Shown: piece by piece, positions 60,072 through 64,000 of the stretch
How positions within the stretch are numbered: position 1 is the stretch's first letter
Layout: each line of letters opens with the position of its first letter
Assembly: GCA_031291075.1 (NCBI GenBank)
Contig: JARLJS010000178.1
Location: forward strand, 1-64,000
From: Nevskia sp.
GTDB taxonomy: Bacteria > Pseudomonadota > Gammaproteobacteria > Nevskiales > Nevskiaceae
Direction of reading: 5' to 3'
DNA length: 64,000 bases
Translations under genes and position numbers: made by a program
Notes under the pieces: model-generated
The model's database searches: none
Seen by the model: only the letters and a program-made list of their open reading frames with translations
Told to the model about the DNA's origin: nothing

Positions 60072-60649
60072 TTGCCCGGCGCTCCTGCCGACGGCGTGCT
60101 GTCGGCGGCCTTGGTGAGATTGGTGACCTGCAGCTGGAATTCGCTGCTGCGCTGGCGGTTGCGGTCGCTGGTGCGGATCACCACCAGCTTGGGATCCTTG
60201 AACCAGGGCGATGCATCGAGGTTCTTCATGTAGGCGGAGACGCGCCCGTTGGATTCGGCGATGCCGTCCAGCGTGACGTTGCCGCCGCTCTGCTTGATGC
60301 CGGTCAGATACACGCCGTCCGGCAGCGTGTTGATGATCTCGTCGAAGAAGTGCACGGTGGCCGACCGGCTCTGCTGCAACTGCTCGATCACGCGCATGCG
60401 CGACAGCAGGTTGGCCTTGACCCGCTGCAGCTCCTGGATCTCCTTGATCTGCTTGTCGAGCTCGGCGATCTGCTGCTGCAGGTAGCCGTTGCGCTGCTGC
60501 TGGTGCGAAATGGCCGCGTCCACCACCAGGTAGCCGATCAACACGATGCCGGCGCTGATCAGGAAGCTCAGGCCCAGCACGGCGTAGAACTGCTGCTTGC
60601 GCCTCTGGCGGCGTTGCGCGCGCCAGTCGAGTAGGTTGATTTTTGTCAT
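60068..60649 (-). CDS. pilN: Type IV pilus assembly protein PilN
   Basis: A 193-residue bitopic protein. The conserved cytoplasmic N-terminus is MTKINLLDWRAQRRQRRKQQFY, whose INLLPWR-like motif binds PilM (here INLLDWR, Asp in place of Pro). The membrane segment is about residues 24-46, followed by a coiled coil and a periplasmic domain (VYLTGIKQSGGNVTLDGIAESNGRVSAYMKNL). It starts 14 bases after pilM. Confidence 0.96.
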   Translation of the reverse strand: MTKINLLDWRAQRRQRRKQQFYAVLGLSFLISAGIVLIGYLVVDAAISHQQQRNGYLQQQIAELDKQIKEIQELQRVKANLLSRMRVIEQLQQSRSATVHFFDEIINTLPDGVYLTGIKQSGGNVTLDGIAESNGRVSAYMKNLDASPWFKDPKLVVIRTSDRNRQRSSEFQLQVTNLTKAADSTPSAGAPGK

Positions 60650-60663
60650 GGCTTCGCCTTACC

Positions 60664-61749
60664 TCAGTCGACCGCGTCGAACGCGCGGTACGCCAGACCC
60701 GCGGCGATCAGCAGGGAAGCTTCGTCCTGCGCCAACTGCGCCGGCTTGGCCCGGCTGGCCACCGACATCTGCGCGAACGGCCGCGCCACCACCGTGGGAA
60801 TCTGCAGGCGCTCCTGCACCGCCGCGTCGACCCCCGCGATCTGCGCGCAGCCACCGGCCAGGATCACCTGGTCGATGGTGCTGTGCTGCGACGAGGCGGA
60901 GAAGAAGAACTGCAGCGAGCGGTCGATCTGCTGCGCCATGTCGGACAGGAAATGGGTCAGGACCTCGGCCTGGTAGTTGTCGGGCAGCGACCCGGTGCGC
61001 TTGGCCTTGGTGGCTTCCTCGTAGGACATGCCGTAGAAACGCATGATGTCCTCGGTCAACTGCTTGCCGCCGAAGGCCTGGTCGCGGGTGTACACGGTCT
61101 GCAGATCGTGCAGCACCAGCAGCGTGGTCATGGTGGCGCCCATGTCCACCAGTGCCACGGTTTTGGCCTTGCCACCCTGCGGCATCTGGTGGCGCAGGAA
61201 CTGGCAGGCGTTTTCGAGCGCGTACACCTCGATGTCCACCACCACCGGGGTCAGGCCGGCGATCTCCAGCGCGGCCATGCGCTGCTCCACCTGTTCCTTG
61301 CGGCATGCGGCGAGCAGCACCTCGACCGAGGTCTTGTCCTTGGCGGAGGCGCCGACGACCTGGAAGTCCATGTTGACTTCCTCGATCGGGTAGGGGATGT
61401 ACTGGTCGGCCTCGGCCTTGATCTGCTCCTCCATGTCCTGCTCGCTGAGCGAAGCGGGCATGGCGATGAGCTTGGTGATGACGGAAGAACCGGCGACGGC
61501 GACCGCCGCGTTCTTGGTACGGGTACCGGCGCGTGCCACCGCGCGGGCCACGGCCTCGCCCACCACCTTGGGATCGATCACCTGTTTGTCGTTGACCACG
61601 TTCGGCGGCAGCGGCTCGACCGCGTAGGCCTCGACGTTGTAACGATCGCCGCGCTTGCTGAGCTCCAACAATTTGACCGCGCTGGAGCTGATGTCCAGAC
61701 CGATCAACTCGCCACTGCTGCGACCGAACAGCGACTGCAAGAAGGACAT
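60664..61749 (-). CDS. pilM: Type IV pilus actin-like ATPase PilM
   Basis: A 361-residue cytoplasmic FtsA/actin-fold protein that binds the PilN N-terminus. It opens MSFLQSLFGRSSGELIGLDISSSAVKLLEL (phosphate 1 motif). VALVDMGATMTTLLVLHDLQTVYTRDQAFGGKQLTEDIM is phosphate 2, and VILAGGCAQIAGVDAAVQERL is the adenosine motif. The start at 61749 matches homologues. It heads the operon pilMNOPQ and is divergent from mrcA. Confidence 0.96.
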   Translation of the reverse strand: MSFLQSLFGRSSGELIGLDISSSAVKLLELSKRGDRYNVEAYAVEPLPPNVVNDKQVIDPKVVGEAVARAVARAGTRTKNAAVAVAGSSVITKLIAMPASLSEQDMEEQIKAEADQYIPYPIEEVNMDFQVVGASAKDKTSVEVLLAACRKEQVEQRMAALEIAGLTPVVVDIEVYALENACQFLRHQMPQGGKAKTVALVDMGATMTTLLVLHDLQTVYTRDQAFGGKQLTEDIMRFYGMSYEEATKAKRTGSLPDNYQAEVLTHFLSDMAQQIDRSLQFFFSASSQHSTIDQVILAGGCAQIAGVDAAVQERLQIPTVVARPFAQMSVASRAKPAQLAQDEASLLIAAGLAYRAFDAVD

Positions 61750-61829
61750 ATCGCCCCCGCACCCCAGATGCAAAAGCCCCCAACAGGCTCCCCGCAGATC
61801 ATTTAATGACTCTGCCCCGATTCCACCTT

Positions 61830-61857
61830 AATATAGCGGATGTATTCTACTACGCAA
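61830..61857 (-). promoter_or_regulatory. Predicted promoter of pilMNOPQ
   Basis: Minus-strand TTGCGT (61852-61857) and TATATT (61830-61835) are 16 bases apart, 80 bases upstream of pilM. The local AT-rich stretch (about 61830-61890) is the only one in the 192-base divergent gap and may also hold the mrcA promoter. Confidence 0.5.
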
Positions 61858-61941
61858 CTATAAGTTACTTATCCAAGTGCCTGATAGCAGTCTCAAACCA
61901 GGCAGCGCGCTCTGGCCTTATCGGCCACCCGAGGGTCCCGC

Positions 61942-64000
61942 TTGAGTCTATTCATCCGTCTCGCCCTGATCTTCGCAGGCTTGCTGGCGCTCGGCATCCT
62001 GTGCGCGGTCCTGGGGTTTTTCGGCGTCCGTGCCTATTACGAGCCCCAGCTGCCGTCCGTCGCCAGCCTGCACGAGATCAAGCTGGGCGTGCCCCTGCGC
62101 GTCTACAGCCAGGACGGTCAGCTGATCGGCGAGTTCGGCGCCGAGCGGCGCGAGCCGCTGCACTATGACCAGATCCCGCCCCGGGTGGTGCAAGCCTTCC
62201 TGGCCGCGGAGGACGACCGCTTCTTCGAGCATCCCGGCGTCGACCTGCAGGGCCTCCTGCGCGCCAGCGTGGTGCTGGCCACCACCGGCGAGAAGCGGCA
62301 GGGCGGCAGCACCATCACGATGCAGCTCGCGCGCAATGTCTTCCTTTCGCCCGAGCGAAGTTTTACGAGAAAAATCAAAGAGATACTCCTAGCGCTCAAG
62401 ATCGAGCGGGAGCTCAGCAAGCAGCAGATCCTCGAGCTTTACCTGAACCGCATCTTTCTCGGCAATCGGGCCTACGGCGTCGGCGCCGCGGCGCAGGTGT
62501 ACTTCGGCAAGGACGTGAAGCAGCTCACCCTCGGCGAGATGGCGACGCTGGCCGGGTTGCCCAAGGCGCCGTCGCGCGACAACCCGATCGCCGACCCGCG
62601 GCGCGCGCAGGACCGCCGCGACTACGTCCTGCGCCGCATGCACGAGCTGCGCTACGTCCCGGACGACGCCTACAAGCTGGCGCTGGCCGAGCCGATCACC
62701 GCCCACGAGCACGCCCCGCCGGTGCAGCTCGAGGCGAGCTACATCGCCGAGATGGTGCGCGCCGAAATGGTCGCCAAGTACGGCGAGGCGGCCTATACCG
62801 ACGGCTACTCGGTGACCACCACCATCGACTCCGCCCGGCAGCAGGCCGCCACCGCGGCCCTGCGCGCCGGCATCCTGGCGTACGACGAACGCCACGGCTA
62901 CCGCGGCGCCGAGGCGAAGCTGCCGGCCGAGTTGCTGGACCAGCTCGCCAGTGACCCCAACGGCGAGGAGATCCAGGCACAGCTCGAAGCGCGGCCGCAG
63001 GCCGCCGGGTTGCTGCCCGGCGTGGTACTGGAATGGACCCCGGAGCGCCTGTCGGTGCTCACCGCCGACAACACCGTGGAAGTGGCCAAGACCGGTTTCG
63101 AGTGGGCCCGCCTGTCCGACAAGAAGCCCCTGCACCGCGGCGACATCGTGCGGCTGATGCATGCCGACAACGGCTGGCGGCTGGCGCAGCTGCCCGCGGT
63201 GGAGGGTGCGCTGATCGCACTCAATCCGACGGACGGTGCAGTTCAGGCGCTGGTCGGCGGCTATGACTTCTTCCTCGGCGAATACAACCGCGCGACCCAG
63301 GCCCGGCGACAGCCGGGCAGCGGCTTCAAGCCCTTCCTCTATACGGCCGCGCTGTCCAAGGGCTACACGCCGGCATCGGTATTCCTCGACGCCCCGGTGG
63401 TGTTCGTCAACGCCGAGACCGACGACGAATGGCGCCCGGGCAACTACGAGGGCAAGTTCAACGGGCCGATGCGCCTGCGCGAAGCCCTGGCGGAATCGCG
63501 CAACCTGGTATCGATCCGCGTGCTGCAGGCGGTGGGCATCGACTACGCGGTCGATTTTGCCGCCCGTTTCGGGCTGCCCAAGGAGCGCCTGCCCAAGGAA
63601 CTCAGCCTTGCGCTGGGCAGCGCAAGCCTCAGCCCCTGGGAGATGGCACGCGGCTACGCCGTGTTCGCCAACGGCGGCTTCCTGATCAACCCGTACTTCA
63701 TCCAGTCGATCCACGGCGCCGACGGCAGGGAGATCTTCAAGGCACAGCCCAAGCTGGCCTGCCCCGCCTGCGACACCCCCGCCGAACCGGCCACGCCGCC
63801 GCAGCCCACCTCGGCCGAGGACGAGCTCAAGGCCGAGGTCGCCGCCGAGGACTCCAGGAGCGCGCCGACTGCGCCGCCCGCAGCGCCTGCCGCCACGGTG
63901 CCCGAAGCGGACCGTGCACCGCGCACGATCGGTGCCGACCTGGACTACCTGATCACCAGCATGATGCACGAGGTGGTCACCCGCGGCACCGGCGCGGCGG
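61942..64000 (+). CDS. mrcA: Penicillin-binding protein 1A (partial, runs off the window)
   Basis: The first 686 codons of a bifunctional peptidoglycan glycosyltransferase/transpeptidase. The start is TTG at 61942 after GAGGG; no ATG fits. A membrane anchor (about residues 5-30) leads into the GT51 domain: catalytic Glu90 in AAEDDRFFEHPGVD, then KRQGGSTITMQLARNVFL and RKIKEILLALKIERELSKQQILELYLNRIFLGNRAYG. An OB-like insert follows. The transpeptidase nucleophile is Ser460 in PGSGFKPF (SxxK), and the SxN motif is Ser519-Arg-Asn521. The KTG motif lies beyond the window. A Pro/Ala/Glu-rich insert is seen near residues 610-660. It is divergent from pilM, the standard arrangement. Confidence 0.95.
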   Translation, partial: MSLFIRLALIFAGLLALGILCAVLGFFGVRAYYEPQLPSVASLHEIKLGVPLRVYSQDGQLIGEFGAERREPLHYDQIPPRVVQAFLAAEDDRFFEHPGVDLQGLLRASVVLATTGEKRQGGSTITMQLARNVFLSPERSFTRKIKEILLALKIERELSKQQILELYLNRIFLGNRAYGVGAAAQVYFGKDVKQLTLGEMATLAGLPKAPSRDNPIADPRRAQDRRDYVLRRMHELRYVPDDAYKLALAEPITAHEHAPPVQLEASYIAEMVRAEMVAKYGEAAYTDGYSVTTTIDSARQQAATAALRAGILAYDERHGYRGAEAKLPAELLDQLASDPNGEEIQAQLEARPQAAGLLPGVVLEWTPERLSVLTADNTVEVAKTGFEWARLSDKKPLHRGDIVRLMHADNGWRLAQLPAVEGALIALNPTDGAVQALVGGYDFFLGEYNRATQARRQPGSGFKPFLYTAALSKGYTPASVFLDAPVVFVNAETDDEWRPGNYEGKFNGPMRLREALAESRNLVSIRVLQAVGIDYAVDFAARFGLPKERLPKELSLALGSASLSPWEMARGYAVFANGGFLINPYFIQSIHGADGREIFKAQPKLACPACDTPAEPATPPQPTSAEDELKAEVAAEDSRSAPTAPPAAPAATVPEADRAPRTIGADLDYLITSMMHEVVTRGTGAA

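Noticed and set aside
62389-63969. A 526-codon minus-strand frame at the right end
   Set aside because: It is antisense to the PBP1a gene, whose catalytic motifs are all in the plus frame starting at 61942. The antisense product is low-complexity.

Overview
This 64 kb window is a high-GC, gene-dense chromosomal segment of a gammaproteobacterium. Gene orders typical of that class are present: dprA-smg-topA-tsaC-hemF; def-fmt-rsmB next to lysM-dprA; and mrcA / pilMNOPQ-aroKB-dgt-gltBD-pyrF-hemE. A zinc-finger-less TopA with a Lys/Ala tail, a type-2 malate dehydrogenase, a WS/DGAT wax-ester or triglyceride synthase, an oxygenase of the KshA-like Rieske class and DUF1365/Cfa lipid genes fit Xanthomonadales/Nevskiales-type (Solimonas/Nevskia-like) bacteria. 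That assignment is inference, because no rRNA or tRNA gene is present to test it.

Layout. 1-2.5 kb: palindromic repeats, a short-chain dehydrogenase, and a compositionally odd NHL-repeat gene bracketed by two direct copies of one repeat. 2.5-8.7 kb (minus strand): a coupled set slt-cca-lipoprotein-53-residue membrane protein, then a secreted protein of unknown function and an EI24 membrane protein. 8.8-16.9 kb (minus): oxyR, hemF, tsaC, topA, smg, dprA and a LysM lipoprotein, with a 21-C homopolymer hairpin upstream of topA. 17.1-22.1 kb (mostly plus): def, fmt, rsmB, then a Rieske oxygenase and its likely ferredoxin partner. 22.1-33.2 kb: corA, mdh, a LysR-controlled efflux cluster (AhpD-like protein, outer membrane factor, EmrA, EmrB), and a YbbA/YbbP ABC exporter whose ATPase start codon overlaps the divergent tesA start codon.

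33.2-42.8 kb is lipid-rich: tesA, a flavin oxidoreductase, DUF1365, a cyclopropane-synthase-like methyltransferase with a structured leader, DUF1475 and DUF2062 proteins, a Phd/VapC-type toxin-antitoxin pair, a DUF1624 acyltransferase, a WS/DGAT and a PlsC-type acyltransferase. 42.9-56.6 kb (minus): hemE, pyrF, nnrU, a frameshifted membrane-protein gene, gltD, gltB, a quinone oxidoreductase, dgt, aroB and aroK. 56.7-61.7 kb: pilQ-pilP-pilO-pilN-pilM, the type IV pilus alignment complex, divergent from mrcA (PBP1a), which runs off the right end.

The most unusual non-coding content is a family of modular palindromic repeats built from GTGAGG, GACAAGC and variable GC hairpins. It occurs at 9.8, 44.0 and 53.6 kb; a related GTGAGAC heptad array lies between gltB and gltD. 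Two of these copies provide the stop codons of pyrF and dgt. No CRISPR array, prophage or insertion-sequence transposase was seen.
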